Shown piece after piece: positions 24,781 to 33,014 of a stretch of DNA of 64,000 nucleotides. The stretch's first letter is position 1; each line of letters starts with the position of its first letter. The notes beneath the pieces were generated by a model. The model made no database searches, was not told the DNA's origin, and worked only from the letters and a program-made list of their open reading frames with translations. The DNA comes from Natronococcus sp. CG52 (GTDB taxonomy: Archaea > Halobacteriota > Halobacteria > Halobacteriales > Natrialbaceae), in the NCBI RefSeq assembly GCF_023913515.1, contig NZ_CP099391.1, positions 1,116,001 to 1,180,000 of the forward strand. The letters run 5' to 3'. Made by a program: the position numbers and the translations under genes.

Positions 24781-25101
24781 ATGATAAAAATGGTCCAGAC
24801 TCTCGTCCGGGAGGACGAGTACGGCCACGAGGAGTTCGTCGACTGGTGGCGGGGAGACCACGCGGAACTCGCACGCGAACTTCCGGGACTGCAGCGCTAC
24901 AGCACATCCGTCCCGACGAACCCCGACGCTGCCGAGTACGACGGCGTCCTCGAACTCTCCTTCGAGAGCGCGGCGGCGCTCGACGAGGCCTTCGAATCCG
25001 AGGTCGGGCGGGAGGTCCGGGCCGACGCGTCCGACTACGTCGACTTCGGCGCCGGGTCGCGGATGATCGTCGAAGAAACGGTTCACGTCGACGAGGGATG
25101 A
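24781..25101 (+). CDS. EthD-domain protein
   Basis: 106 residues, a ferredoxin-like alpha+beta fold. Motifs: MIKMVQTLVREDEYGHEEF, then WWRGDHAELARELPGLQRY with the conserved His and the LPGL segment of EthD proteins, and the end RMIVEETVHV. EthD domains often act in dimeric hydratases, monooxygenases or in degradation of ethers and polyketide-like compounds. It overlaps the TPP enzyme gene by 4 bases, so the two products probably act together. Confidence 0.85.
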   Translation: MIKMVQTLVREDEYGHEEFVDWWRGDHAELARELPGLQRYSTSVPTNPDAAEYDGVLELSFESAAALDEAFESEVGREVRADASDYVDFGAGSRMIVEETVHVDEG

Positions 25102-26795
25102 CGACGACGGCCGCTGCACTCGTCGATACCCTCGAGGAACTCGGCGTCGAGTACGTCTTCGGGTATCCCGGCGGGCGCGTGATCGAGTTGCTCGAGCACC
25201 TCCCGGAGTCGGAGGTGGACCTCGTTCGCCCGCGCGACGAGCGCGAGGCGAGCGTCATGGCGGAAATGCACGGTCGACTCACCGGCACGCCCGGGGTGCT
25301 CGCCGGCCAGGGGCCGTGGATCGGTAGCCTGGGGATGATCGGCCAGATGGAGGCTCGACTCTCCTCGTCGCCGATGGTCGTGCTCACGGAGGCCTCGGAG
25401 CGCGGCGAGTACTCGACGCTGGCACCGTACCAGCAGGCTCGAGGCGACTACGGCGGGTTCAGCCTGCCGAGCATCTTAGACGGCGTGACCAAGGAGTGGT
25501 GGTTCCCGCGCACGCCGATCGAAACCGTCCGATCGACACAGCTGGCCTTCAAACACGCCGTCGCCGACCGTCCCGGCCCGACCGCGATCATCCTGGACGG
25601 CGACGCGATCACCGCCGACGTTCCCGACGATCCGACGCCGCCCGCCTGGGACGCGCGCGAACAGACCCGGACCTGGGACGCCGCGCCGACGGCCGCGGAC
25701 GTCGCGAAAGCGGTCGAGGCGCTCGAGGCCGCCGACCGGCCGGTGATCGTCGCGGGCAACGGCGTCCACGCCGCGCAGGCCTACGACCAGCTCACGGCAG
25801 TGGCCGACGCCTACGACTGCGCCGTCGTCACCTCGTACCTCGGCAAATCGACGTACCCCGAGACCGACGACCGCGCCGCGGGAGTCGTGGGTTCGTTCGG
25901 CCACGAGGGCGCGAACCGGGTCGTCAGCGAGGCCGACGCGCTGCTGGTCGTCGGCTGCCGGCTGAACCCGATGGACACCAACTGGCAGGCCCCCGACTTC
26001 ATCCGTCCCGACGAGCAGACGATCGTCCACGCCGATATCGACACCCGCAACGCCGGTTGGGTCTACCCCGCGGACGTGGGACTGATCGGCGACGCGACGG
26101 AGAGCCTCGAGGCGCTCGCCGAGACCGGCGGCGCCTCGAACGAGTGGGCGCTCGAGCGCGCGGCGGAGGCTCGAGAGTGGTTCACAGCTCCCGACTGCGA
26201 GAGCGACGCGTCGCCGATCAAGCCCCAGCGCGCGGCGAAAGAGATCGAAGCGGTCGTCGACGACGAGACCATCGTCACCGCCGACTCCGGGAACAACCGG
26301 TTCTGGCTGCTGTACTACCTCCGGACGCCGGCCGTCCGCACCTACTTCGGGAGCGGCGGCGTCGGCGGGATGGGGTGGGCGAACCCGGCCGCGGTGTCGG
26401 CGGCGCTGACGACGGGCAAGGACGTGATCGCGGTCGCCGGCGACGGCGGCTTCGCGATGACGATGAACAGCGTTGAAACGGCGGTCGAGTACGGCGTCGC
26501 GCCGACGTTCGTCGTGCTCAACGACACCAGCCTCGGGATGGTCCGTCAGATGCAACACGAGGACGGCGATATCGCCGGCGTCGAGTTCCACGACACCGAC
26601 TTCGTGAAGGTCGCCGAGGCGTTCGGCGCGGTCGGGACGCGCGTGACCGCGCCCGACGAGTTCGCCGACGCGCTCGCGGAGGGGAAGGCCGCTGACACTC
26701 CACACGTCATCGACGTCCGGATCGACCGCGAGGAGGACATGGCCGAGTCGCTCGCCTCCTCGTTCTACGAGTCGGTCGGGGGGCTCCACGAGTGA
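25098..26795 (+). CDS. Thiamine-pyrophosphate enzyme of the acetolactate synthase/benzoylformate decarboxylase group
   Basis: 565 residues, normal length. N-terminal PYR domain with the likely catalytic Glu in PRDEREASVMAEMHGRL; central domain ~190-330 (PVIVAGNGVHAAQAYDQL); C-terminal PP domain with the TPP motif GDGGFAMTMNSVETA...VVLND (residues ~445-475). It lyses or forms C-C bonds next to a carbonyl; typical acetolactate synthase features (FAD-loop residues, regulatory subunit) are not evident, so a 2-oxoacid decarboxylase or an aldehyde-transferring lyase is more likely. Coupled to EthD; an NAD epimerase follows 80 bases downstream. Confidence 0.85.
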   Translation: MTTTAAALVDTLEELGVEYVFGYPGGRVIELLEHLPESEVDLVRPRDEREASVMAEMHGRLTGTPGVLAGQGPWIGSLGMIGQMEARLSSSPMVVLTEASERGEYSTLAPYQQARGDYGGFSLPSILDGVTKEWWFPRTPIETVRSTQLAFKHAVADRPGPTAIILDGDAITADVPDDPTPPAWDAREQTRTWDAAPTAADVAKAVEALEAADRPVIVAGNGVHAAQAYDQLTAVADAYDCAVVTSYLGKSTYPETDDRAAGVVGSFGHEGANRVVSEADALLVVGCRLNPMDTNWQAPDFIRPDEQTIVHADIDTRNAGWVYPADVGLIGDATESLEALAETGGASNEWALERAAEAREWFTAPDCESDASPIKPQRAAKEIEAVVDDETIVTADSGNNRFWLLYYLRTPAVRTYFGSGGVGGMGWANPAAVSAALTTGKDVIAVAGDGGFAMTMNSVETAVEYGVAPTFVVLNDTSLGMVRQMQHEDGDIAGVEFHDTDFVKVAEAFGAVGTRVTAPDEFADALAEGKAADTPHVIDVRIDREEDMAESLASSFYESVGGLHE

Positions 26796-26875
26796 CGACG
26801 ACACCCGACGACCGCCCACGCGGACGATCCGAACGATCACAACCTATACGTGACTGATCCGCACACTACTCAGAC

Positions 26876-27844
26876 ATGAACGACGACAACGCGACCGTAC
26901 TGGTAACCGGCGGAACCGGCTTCATCGGTTCCTACGTGGTACAGGATCTGCTCGAGCACGGCCACGACGTCGTGGCCTACGACCTCTCGACGGACACCAA
27001 AATTCTCGAGAACCTCGGCGTCACCGACGACGTCGAGGTGCGACGGGGCGACGTTTCCGAGTCGACCGACGTCATTCGTGCGGTCAAGGAGACGGACTCG
27101 ACGCATATCATCCACCTCGCGGCGCTGCTGACGACGACCGCCCGGGAGAACCCGCGTGCGGCGGCCGACGTGAACGTCATGGGCACGAACAACGTCTTCG
27201 AGGCGGCCCGCACGCTCGACGACCAGGTCGAGCGCGTCGCGTGGGCCTCCTCGGCGGCGGCGTACGCGCCGCCGCACAACTACGACGCGGAGTGGGTCGA
27301 CGAGGACGAACTCGTCTATCCCGATACGCTGTACGGCGCGACCAAGGAGTACAACGAACACCAGGCCCGGGTCTACCACGAGGACTACGGACTGGACCAC
27401 GTCGCGCTCCGGCCGACGGTCGCCTACGGCCCGTACCGCGAGACCGGAGGCTCGGCCTTCCTCGCGAACATCATCGAAAAGCCCGCGCTCGGCGAGCCCT
27501 ACAGCGTCGAGTACGGCGACCAGGAGATCGACTGGCAACACGTCGAGGACATCGCCCAGGCGTTCCGGAAGGCGGCCTTTACGCCGTCGTCGGCGCTGAC
27601 CCAGCGCGTCTACAACGTCCGCGGCGTGCTGGCGACGGTTCGAGAGGCCGCCGAGGCCGTCGAATCCGTCATGCCCGACGCCGACATCGACGTCTCAGAC
27701 GAGGGTGAACTCCCCTGGACCCAGAACCTCGACATGACGAAGGCCCAGGAGGACCTCGGCTACGAACCCGAGTACGACCTCGAATCCGGCTTCCGGAAGT
27801 ACATCAACGTACTGCGCGAGGAGGAGGGGCTCGAGCCCGTCTGA
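26876..27844 (+). CDS. NAD-dependent epimerase/dehydratase (extended SDR)
   Basis: 322 residues. Rossmann motif VLVTGGTGFIGSYVVQDLL (TGxxGxxG), HLAALLTTTA, and the catalytic YxxxK in YGATKEYNEHQA near residue 153, followed by RPTVAYGPYR. This is the extended short-chain dehydrogenase family (sugar epimerases and dehydratases). The substrate is unknown; the neighbourhood suggests a hydroxy-acid or sugar-like intermediate of the TPP-enzyme pathway. A promoter before 26876 is possible (TATACGTGACTG region at ~26844). Confidence 0.88.
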   Translation: MNDDNATVLVTGGTGFIGSYVVQDLLEHGHDVVAYDLSTDTKILENLGVTDDVEVRRGDVSESTDVIRAVKETDSTHIIHLAALLTTTARENPRAAADVNVMGTNNVFEAARTLDDQVERVAWASSAAAYAPPHNYDAEWVDEDELVYPDTLYGATKEYNEHQARVYHEDYGLDHVALRPTVAYGPYRETGGSAFLANIIEKPALGEPYSVEYGDQEIDWQHVEDIAQAFRKAAFTPSSALTQRVYNVRGVLATVREAAEAVESVMPDADIDVSDEGELPWTQNLDMTKAQEDLGYEPEYDLESGFRKYINVLREEEGLEPV

Positions 27845-27868
27845 ACCCCGAAAACCGTCGCCCGATTC

Positions 27869-28099
27869 TCAGTCGGGCGCGTCGACCGGCCCGTCCTTCC
27901 GCTCGAGAATCCGGTGGATCTCGTCTCCCTCGAGGAGATCGATCAGGTCTTCGTCGCCGTTCCGGTAGGCCTCGAGTTCCGTCTCGCTCAGGTACTGTTC
28001 GATCTCGTCGTCCTCGAGGAGCGACTCGAGGGTGTCGTCGATGTCTTCCGGATCGTATCCTGGTACTGGCACGCGGTACCGTACGACGCAGAGAACCAT
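27869..28099 (-). CDS. Small acidic protein, 76 residues
   Basis: 76 residues beginning MVLCVVRYRVPVPGYDPEDI and ending KDGPVDAPD. A short strand-like start is followed by helical, very acidic sequence (DTLESLLEDDEIEQYLSETELEAY in part). No recognised family. It is convergent with the epimerase gene and divergent from the M24 gene with ~76 bases between the starts. Halophile-like composition and codon use make it plausible, but it could be a chance frame. Confidence 0.5.
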   Translation of the reverse strand: MVLCVVRYRVPVPGYDPEDIDDTLESLLEDDEIEQYLSETELEAYRNGDEDLIDLLEGDEIHRILERKDGPVDAPD

Positions 28100-28175
28100 A
28101 TACGATGGCCATGGACGCGGACCGTCGCTCGCCGACAGCGGTACGATTTAGTAGGTTCCCCTGATACGCCAGCAC

Positions 28176-29450
28176 ATGACGTTCCACGAGCGCGATTACA
28201 TGGAGGGCACGCTCGGCACGCAGGCCGTCGACTGGGAGGAGCGAATCAACACCCGGCGGCTGCGGACCGAGCGCAAGGAAAAGGCGCTCTCTCGACTCCG
28301 GGATACCGATCTCGGCGCGATGTTGCTCGTCTCGGATCCGAACATCCGGTACGTGACGGGGCTTGCGATGACCGGCGGCAGCGGCGCGGACCACTACACG
28401 CTGCTGACCGAGAACGGCGATATCGTCCACTGGGACACCGCCGACCACGCGAGCAACCAGCGGGCGAACTGTCCCTGGCTTCACGACATCCGGTACGCCT
28501 GCCCGGGCCTCGGGAACGTGCCGCGGGCCTCGGGCAGCGCGTCGGCGCGGCAGTTCCTGCTGTCGACGATGGCCGAGACCGTCCACGAGGCGATGGAGGA
28601 GTACGGCGTCGCCGACGAGAAACTGGGGATCGACGTCGGCAATCAGGGGCTTCTCGAGGCCTTTGCGGACCGCAGCGTCGAGGTCGATCCCGAGACGGCC
28701 CAGTCGGTGATGGAGGACGCCCGCAAGACCAAGACCGAAGACGAGATCGAGTGCCTGCGGCAGGTCGCCGCGATCTGCGAGGCCGGCTTCCAGACGATCA
28801 AAGACGCCGCGAAGCCGGGGATGCGAGAGAACGAGGTGTGGGGCGAGGCCGTCAACGAACTGTGGCGCCACGGTGCCTTCGTCGGCGGCGGCTACCTCAC
28901 CTCGGGGCCGAACACCTGGCCGAAACACCAGGCCAACACGACCGACCGGATGATCCGCCCGAACGACCTCGTCTACGCCGACTTCTACAACATCGGCTAC
29001 CTCGGCTACCGGTCGTGTTATTACCGCACCTTCTCGATGGGCGAACCGACGGATGAACAGCGGGAGGCCTACGAGACCGCGCGAGACAACCTCTACGACG
29101 TGCTCGAGCGGATCGAACCCGGCGCGACGACCGACGAGATCGCGCAGGGCTTTCCCGATATGGAAGGCGAGCACGCCGACTACTACGACGCGGACGAACA
29201 CTGGCAGCTGACGACGAACCACTGGGCGCACGGGCTGGGACTCCAGCTGTACGAGGTGCCGCTGATCTGGCGGGGACTCTCGCCGGAGCACCCCATCGAG
29301 ATCGAGGAGGGGATGACGATGGCCGTCGAGACCCAGGAACCTGCGGGTCGGCAGGGCGTCCGCGTCGAGGAGATGGTCGTCGTCCGCGAGAACGGCGTCG
29401 AGATCCTGAGCGAGTGGCCCGTCGAGGAGATCACCGTTATCGATCACTGA
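28176..29450 (+). CDS. M24-fold (Xaa-Pro peptidase/DddP-like) protein with one altered metal ligand
   Basis: 424 residues: creatinase/prolidase N-terminal domain (LGAMLLVSDPNIRYVTGLAM) and C-terminal pita-bread domain from ~185. Metal ligands visible: D269 in VYADFYN, His in WAHGLGLQLYE, Glu in VETQEP and Glu in VEEMVVV. The second Asp, normally in an SDxxRTF motif, is C281 in RSCYYRTF, so the standard dinuclear site is changed. The family includes peptidases, creatinase and the DMSP lyase DddP; this member may not be a peptidase. It belongs to the 22180-30952 catabolic group. Confidence 0.82.
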   Translation: MTFHERDYMEGTLGTQAVDWEERINTRRLRTERKEKALSRLRDTDLGAMLLVSDPNIRYVTGLAMTGGSGADHYTLLTENGDIVHWDTADHASNQRANCPWLHDIRYACPGLGNVPRASGSASARQFLLSTMAETVHEAMEEYGVADEKLGIDVGNQGLLEAFADRSVEVDPETAQSVMEDARKTKTEDEIECLRQVAAICEAGFQTIKDAAKPGMRENEVWGEAVNELWRHGAFVGGGYLTSGPNTWPKHQANTTDRMIRPNDLVYADFYNIGYLGYRSCYYRTFSMGEPTDEQREAYETARDNLYDVLERIEPGATTDEIAQGFPDMEGEHADYYDADEHWQLTTNHWAHGLGLQLYEVPLIWRGLSPEHPIEIEEGMTMAVETQEPAGRQGVRVEEMVVVRENGVEILSEWPVEEITVIDH

Positions 29451-29542
29451 CCGCTCGAGTCCACAGGAGGATTCTGCCGGTCGCTATGACTCGATCGTCG
29501 TGGAAGAGGAAGCAGTGATTGTGCCTTACCGACACGGAACCA

Positions 29543-29651
29543 TTGAAAACACCTGACACCGTCCAGTCGAGGGACTCGTTGCGCGCTCCCTTCGGTCGCG
29601 TGCTTACGTCGTCCTCTTCCCGGACGGTGCCAGCCCCTTTCATTCCCACCC
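29543..29651 (+). repeat. Hairpin element, copy B1
   Basis: Begins TTGAAAACACCTG and ends CAGCCCCTTTCATTCCCACCC. Its stem is CACCGTCC (29557-29564) with GGACGGTG (29622-29629), different in sequence from copies A and B2 but fully paired. The loop carries GGGACTCGTTGCGCGC and TGCTTACGTC, shared with copy B2. Confidence 0.68.
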
Positions 29652-29678
29652 GCGGTGGCCTGCCCGATCAGCCGATAC

Positions 29679-29793
29679 GGGCGGGAATGAAAGGGGCTGC
29701 CGCGGTGGACGAACCCGGCCGACGTAAGCACCGCAGGACGAAGTCCGAGGCGCGCAGCGAGTCCTGGGAGTCCACCGTAGCAGGGGCTTTCGT
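29679..29793 (-). repeat. Hairpin element, copy B2 (inverted relative to B1)
   Basis: Read on the minus strand it begins ACGAAAGCCCCTGC and ends GGCAGCCCCTTTCATTCCCGCCC (23 in full; key part CAGCCCCTTTCA). Its stem pairs 29703-29710 (CGGTGGAC) with 29770-29777 (GTCCACCG). With B1 it forms a larger palindrome: 29632-29652 matches the reverse complement of 29678-29698 at 20 of 21 positions. Confidence 0.68.
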
Positions 29794-29899
29794 GGTGTTT
29801 CCAACGATGGTAGTACAACAGAACAGATATCAACTTATGCTAAAGCTGGCTAATAGCTGGTTCGCCAACCATTAAGCCGATTCCGCGTGTACCGGGAGT

Positions 29900-30952
29900 A
29901 TGAAACTCGGGACTGGTCTGTTCACCGCCCAGCGGCGGCCCGGCGACGACCGCGAGCCGAGCGACCTGTACGACGAGATTCTGACGCTGACCCGCGAGAT
30001 CGAGGACGCGGGCCTGGACAGCGCGTGGGTCTCCGAACATCACTTCGAAGCAGACGGCTACCTCTCCGGGACGATGCCCGCGCTGGGGGCGATGGCCGCC
30101 GAGAGCGACGACCTCGAGATCGGGAGCTGCGTCGCCCTCGGCCCGCTGTACGACCCGATCCGGCTCGCCGAGGACGCGGCGACGGTCGACCTGCTCTCGG
30201 ACGGCCGACTCACCCTCGGACTCGCCATCGGCTCGAACCCGCGGGAGTTCGACGTCTTCGGCGTCCCGCGCGAGGAGCGCGCCGAGCGTCTCACGGATCT
30301 CGTCCCGTTCCTCCGCGGCGCCTGGAGCGAGGGCCCCCTCGAGTACGACTCCGAATTCCACGACGTGCCGGCGGACGTCTCAATCACCCCGAAGCCGACC
30401 GACGGGAACGTGCCGGTCATGCTCGGCGGCGCGGCCAAACCCGCGGTCCGCCGAGCGGCGCGAACTGCGGACGGCTGGTGCGCCCCCTCGGCGCTGTCAC
30501 TCGAGGGCGTCAGGAAACGGGTCGAGGACATTCACCGGGTCCGCGAGGAAGAGGGCCTCGAGGACGTTGACGAGAATCCGTCGTCAGCCCGTGAGACCTC
30601 GTCTCACGATGACTTTACGATCTACGTTCTCCAGCACGGCTGGGTCGGCGACTCCCGCGAGGATGCCTGGGAGGCGATGCGCGACGGCTACTTCTACCTC
30701 CAGCGCCGGTACGCGGAGATCTTCTCCGGCGAATCGGTGGACGAACTCGAGGACGAACGCAAGCGGGAGCTGAAAGAGCAGGCGATCTTCGGCACGCCCG
30801 ACCAGGTCGTCGACGAACTCGAGACCTACCGCGAGGCCCTCGGCGACGACGTGCACTTCATCCTCCGGACGTACTACCCCGGCGTCGACGCTGACGAGAC
30901 GGTCGACTGCGTCCACCGGCTCGGCGACGAGGTTGCGCCCGAACTCCGGTAA
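29900..30952 (+). CDS. LLM-class (luciferase-like) flavin-dependent oxidoreductase
   Basis: 350 residues. Bacterial-luciferase-like TIM barrel: start MKLGTGLFTAQRRPGDD, then LDSAWVSEHHFEADGY near residue 38, LGPLYDPIRLAEDAATVDLLSDGRL region near residue 95 (LSDGRL is a family hallmark) and VPVMLGGAAKPAVRRAAR near residue 175. Such enzymes use FMN or F420 for oxidation or monooxygenation; haloarchaea have F420, so either is possible. It likely acts on the unknown substrate of the 22180-30952 group. An insert at ~230 (SSARETSSHDD) is not typical. Confidence 0.85.
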   Translation: MKLGTGLFTAQRRPGDDREPSDLYDEILTLTREIEDAGLDSAWVSEHHFEADGYLSGTMPALGAMAAESDDLEIGSCVALGPLYDPIRLAEDAATVDLLSDGRLTLGLAIGSNPREFDVFGVPREERAERLTDLVPFLRGAWSEGPLEYDSEFHDVPADVSITPKPTDGNVPVMLGGAAKPAVRRAARTADGWCAPSALSLEGVRKRVEDIHRVREEEGLEDVDENPSSARETSSHDDFTIYVLQHGWVGDSREDAWEAMRDGYFYLQRRYAEIFSGESVDELEDERKRELKEQAIFGTPDQVVDELETYREALGDDVHFILRTYYPGVDADETVDCVHRLGDEVAPELR

Positions 30953-30979
30953 CTCGAGCTAAATTCCGACAGAACGATT

Positions 30980-31408
30980 CTATCCCGTCTTGTACACGCC
31001 GCGGGCGTCCGCGATCAGCGTTCCGACGGCGTCGCCGTCTCCACGGGACTCCGTCGGAGTCTCGCCGTCGTCCGCGGCGTAGACCTCGACGTCGACGGTC
31101 CCGACGTCGCTGCCACAGCGCACGACGTCGGCCTCCGCGTAGAGGTCGCCCGTTCCGGCCGACAGGTAGTCGATCCGCATGTCGATCGTCGGGACCGGTT
31201 GATCCACCAGCGAGACCAGCGCCGCGCCGCCGACGGTGTCCGCCAGCGTGAACGTGACGCCGCCGTGGGCCATCAGCTGATCCTCGTTCCACGAGAGGTC
31301 CTCGGTCATCTCGAGGCGACCCTCGGCGTGACCGTCGGCACACTCGGTGACCTCGATTCCCAGCAGGGACGCGAAGGGCATCCCCTCGAAGAACGCTTCG
31401 GTGTCCAT
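30980..31408 (-). CDS. PaaI-type hotdog-fold thioesterase
   Basis: 142 residues. Hotdog fold with the active-site region DQLMAHGGVTFTLADTVGGAAL (HGG near residues 48-50 and the Asp in ADT), preceded by FASLLGIEVTE. It hydrolyses acyl-CoA esters, in the paa context probably phenylacetyl- or ring-hydroxylated phenylacetyl-CoA, relieving CoA trapping. An insert of Gly/Asp-rich residues near 115-125 is non-conserved. It lies downstream of paaK on the same strand with ~66 bases between. Confidence 0.85.
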   Translation of the reverse strand: MDTEAFFEGMPFASLLGIEVTECADGHAEGRLEMTEDLSWNEDQLMAHGGVTFTLADTVGGAALVSLVDQPVPTIDMRIDYLSAGTGDLYAEADVVRCGSDVGTVDVEVYAADDGETPTESRGDGDAVGTLIADARGVYKTG

Positions 31409-31474
31409 GCAACACGGTGACGCACGAACGGTAATAAAAGTAGCAGGTGGGTCGTGATTCCCGTCGCGAGCGCG

Positions 31475-32758
31475 TCAGCGATGATCGTAGACGCGTTTGA
31501 CCTTCCCCACTTCCGTCCGTTCGATCGTCCCGTACTCGACCAACTCGAGCGCGTCGGGCCGGAACGACAGCGCGTTCTGCAACCGCTCGAGGACCGCCTC
31601 GCGAAGTCCCTCGCGGTCGCCGTCGAACGCCTCCGTCAGTTCGACCGTCAACTCGAGCGTATCCATCTCGCCCTCGCGGAAGAGGTCCACGCGGTAGTAG
31701 GGGGCAACCGCGTCGAACTCGAGAACGACGTCCTCGATCTGGCTGGGGTACAAATTCACGCCGCGAACGATGAGCAGGTCGTCGGCGCGGCCCGTGACGC
31801 TGTCCATCCGAACCATCGTCCGGCCGCAGGCACACTCCTCGTACGTGAGCGTCGTGAGGTCTCCCGTCCGGTAGCGCAGGACCGGCAGGGCTTCCTTCGA
31901 GAGCGACGTCAGGACGAGTTCGCCCTCCTCGCCCTCCGGGAGCGGCTCGCCGGTCTGCGGATCGACGATTTCGGGGTAGAAGTGATCCTCCCAGATGTGC
32001 ATCCCGTCCTGGGCTTCGTGACACTCGACGGCGACGCCGGGACCGATCAGTTCGGAGAGTCCGTAGTTTTCGATTCCGGTCGCGTCGAGTCGCTCCTCGA
32101 TCTCCTCGCGCATCGGCTCCGTGCAGGGTTCGGCGCCGTAGAGCACCGTCGAGACCGGCAACCCGCGAGGATCGACGCCCATCTCTTCGGCCGTCTCGGC
32201 GAAGTAGAGGGCGTACGACGGCGTACACCCGATGGCGTCGCTCTCGAGGTCGCGTGCGAGATCAACCTGTCGCTGGGTGTTGCCGCTGCCCGACGGGATC
32301 ACCGTCGCGCCGAGCGCTTCGGCGCCGCCGTGAAAGCCGAGTCCGCCCGTAAAGAGGCCGTAGCCGTAGGCGTTCTGAAAGGTATCGCCCGATTCGATCC
32401 CCGCCGCAGCCATCGAGCGAGCCATCACGTCGCGCCATAGCTCGAGATCGCTCTCGGTGTAGCCGACGATCTTGGGTTTCCCCGTGGTCCCGGAGGACGC
32501 GTGAACGCGCCGGATCTCGTCGTCGTCGACGGCGAAGAGGCCGTCGGGGTACTCGGCGCGGAAGTCCTCCTTCGTCGTGAACGGTAGTTTCTCGACGTCG
32601 TCAATGCTCTCGATATCTTCCGGCGAGACGCCAGCGTCGTCCAACCGCTGTCGGTAGAGCTCGACGTTCTCGTAGGCGTGCTCGACGGTATCGCGGAGCC
32701 GTTCGGACTGCAGCTCCCGCAGTTCGTCGCGAGATGCACGTTCGATACTCTCCACCAT
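31475..32758 (-). CDS. paaK: Phenylacetate-CoA ligase PaaK (copy 1)
   Basis: 427 residues, typical. Converts phenylacetate, ATP and CoA to phenylacetyl-CoA. Motifs: FTTKEDFRAEYPDGLF near residue 62, the AMP-binding loop HASSGTTGKPKIVGYT near residue 88, YGAEPCTEPMREEIE, the YGLSELIGPGVAVEC segment, and the C-terminal RGVNLYPSQIEDVV with the final Lys in TEVGKVKRVYDHR. A second copy (42508-43794) is very similar, with near-identical DNA tracts. Located between a thioesterase and the paaD zinc-ribbon gene, on the same strand as paaABCD. Confidence 0.95.
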   Translation of the reverse strand: MVESIERASRDELRELQSERLRDTVEHAYENVELYRQRLDDAGVSPEDIESIDDVEKLPFTTKEDFRAEYPDGLFAVDDDEIRRVHASSGTTGKPKIVGYTESDLELWRDVMARSMAAAGIESGDTFQNAYGYGLFTGGLGFHGGAEALGATVIPSGSGNTQRQVDLARDLESDAIGCTPSYALYFAETAEEMGVDPRGLPVSTVLYGAEPCTEPMREEIEERLDATGIENYGLSELIGPGVAVECHEAQDGMHIWEDHFYPEIVDPQTGEPLPEGEEGELVLTSLSKEALPVLRYRTGDLTTLTYEECACGRTMVRMDSVTGRADDLLIVRGVNLYPSQIEDVVLEFDAVAPYYRVDLFREGEMDTLELTVELTEAFDGDREGLREAVLERLQNALSFRPDALELVEYGTIERTEVGKVKRVYDHR

Positions 32759-32846
32759 GGGTTCGTACTCGTATACACGGAACAGAGTGTCAAAGCTCTT
32801 GGTCCATTCGTCACTCTCACGGAAGATAGTCGGTCGACGGACCGTC

Positions 32847-33014
32847 CTACTCGAACTTCTCGAACGGCTGCTCGCAGGCGTTACAGTAGTGCATCGACCG
32901 GCAGAGCGACGGCCCCTTCGGGTGCTCGCGGACGGTGTTGGTCGACTCGCAGTAGGGGCACTCCGCGCCCGCCGCGTCGCCGCTGGTCGTCACGCTGGGA
33001 TCGGGTTTTCTCAT
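32847..33014 (-). CDS. Separate PaaD zinc-ribbon domain protein (55 residues)
   Basis: 55 residues from ATG 33014. Starts MRKPDPSVTTSG and contains C19-x2-C22 (ECPYCES) and later C-x5-C-x2-C (CRSMHYCNACEQPFEKFE), a zinc-ribbon matching the C-terminal domain of bacterial PaaD. In bacteria this is one protein with the DUF59 domain; here it is a separate gene overlapping the DUF59 gene by 4 bases. It presumably completes PaaD for maturation of the oxygenase diiron or Fe-S partner. Confidence 0.85.
   Translation of the reverse strand: MRKPDPSVTTSGDAAGAECPYCESTNTVREHPKGPSLCRSMHYCNACEQPFEKFE

Larger units (their letters stand above)
29451..29899. other. Intergenic region holding two head-to-head hairpin elements
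   Basis: 449 bases without a credible gene. It contains two inverted copies of the hairpin element (29543-29651 and 29679-29793), then ~100 AT-rich bases with AACTTATGCTAAAG-like promoter sequence before the LLM oxidoreductase gene. Open frames across it only translate the repeat. Confidence 0.6.

Noticed and set aside
23949-25097. Long extension upstream of the TPP enzyme frame
   Set aside because: The open frame runs through the IclR, VOC and EthD genes; family similarity starts at ATG 25098, which overlaps the EthD stop.
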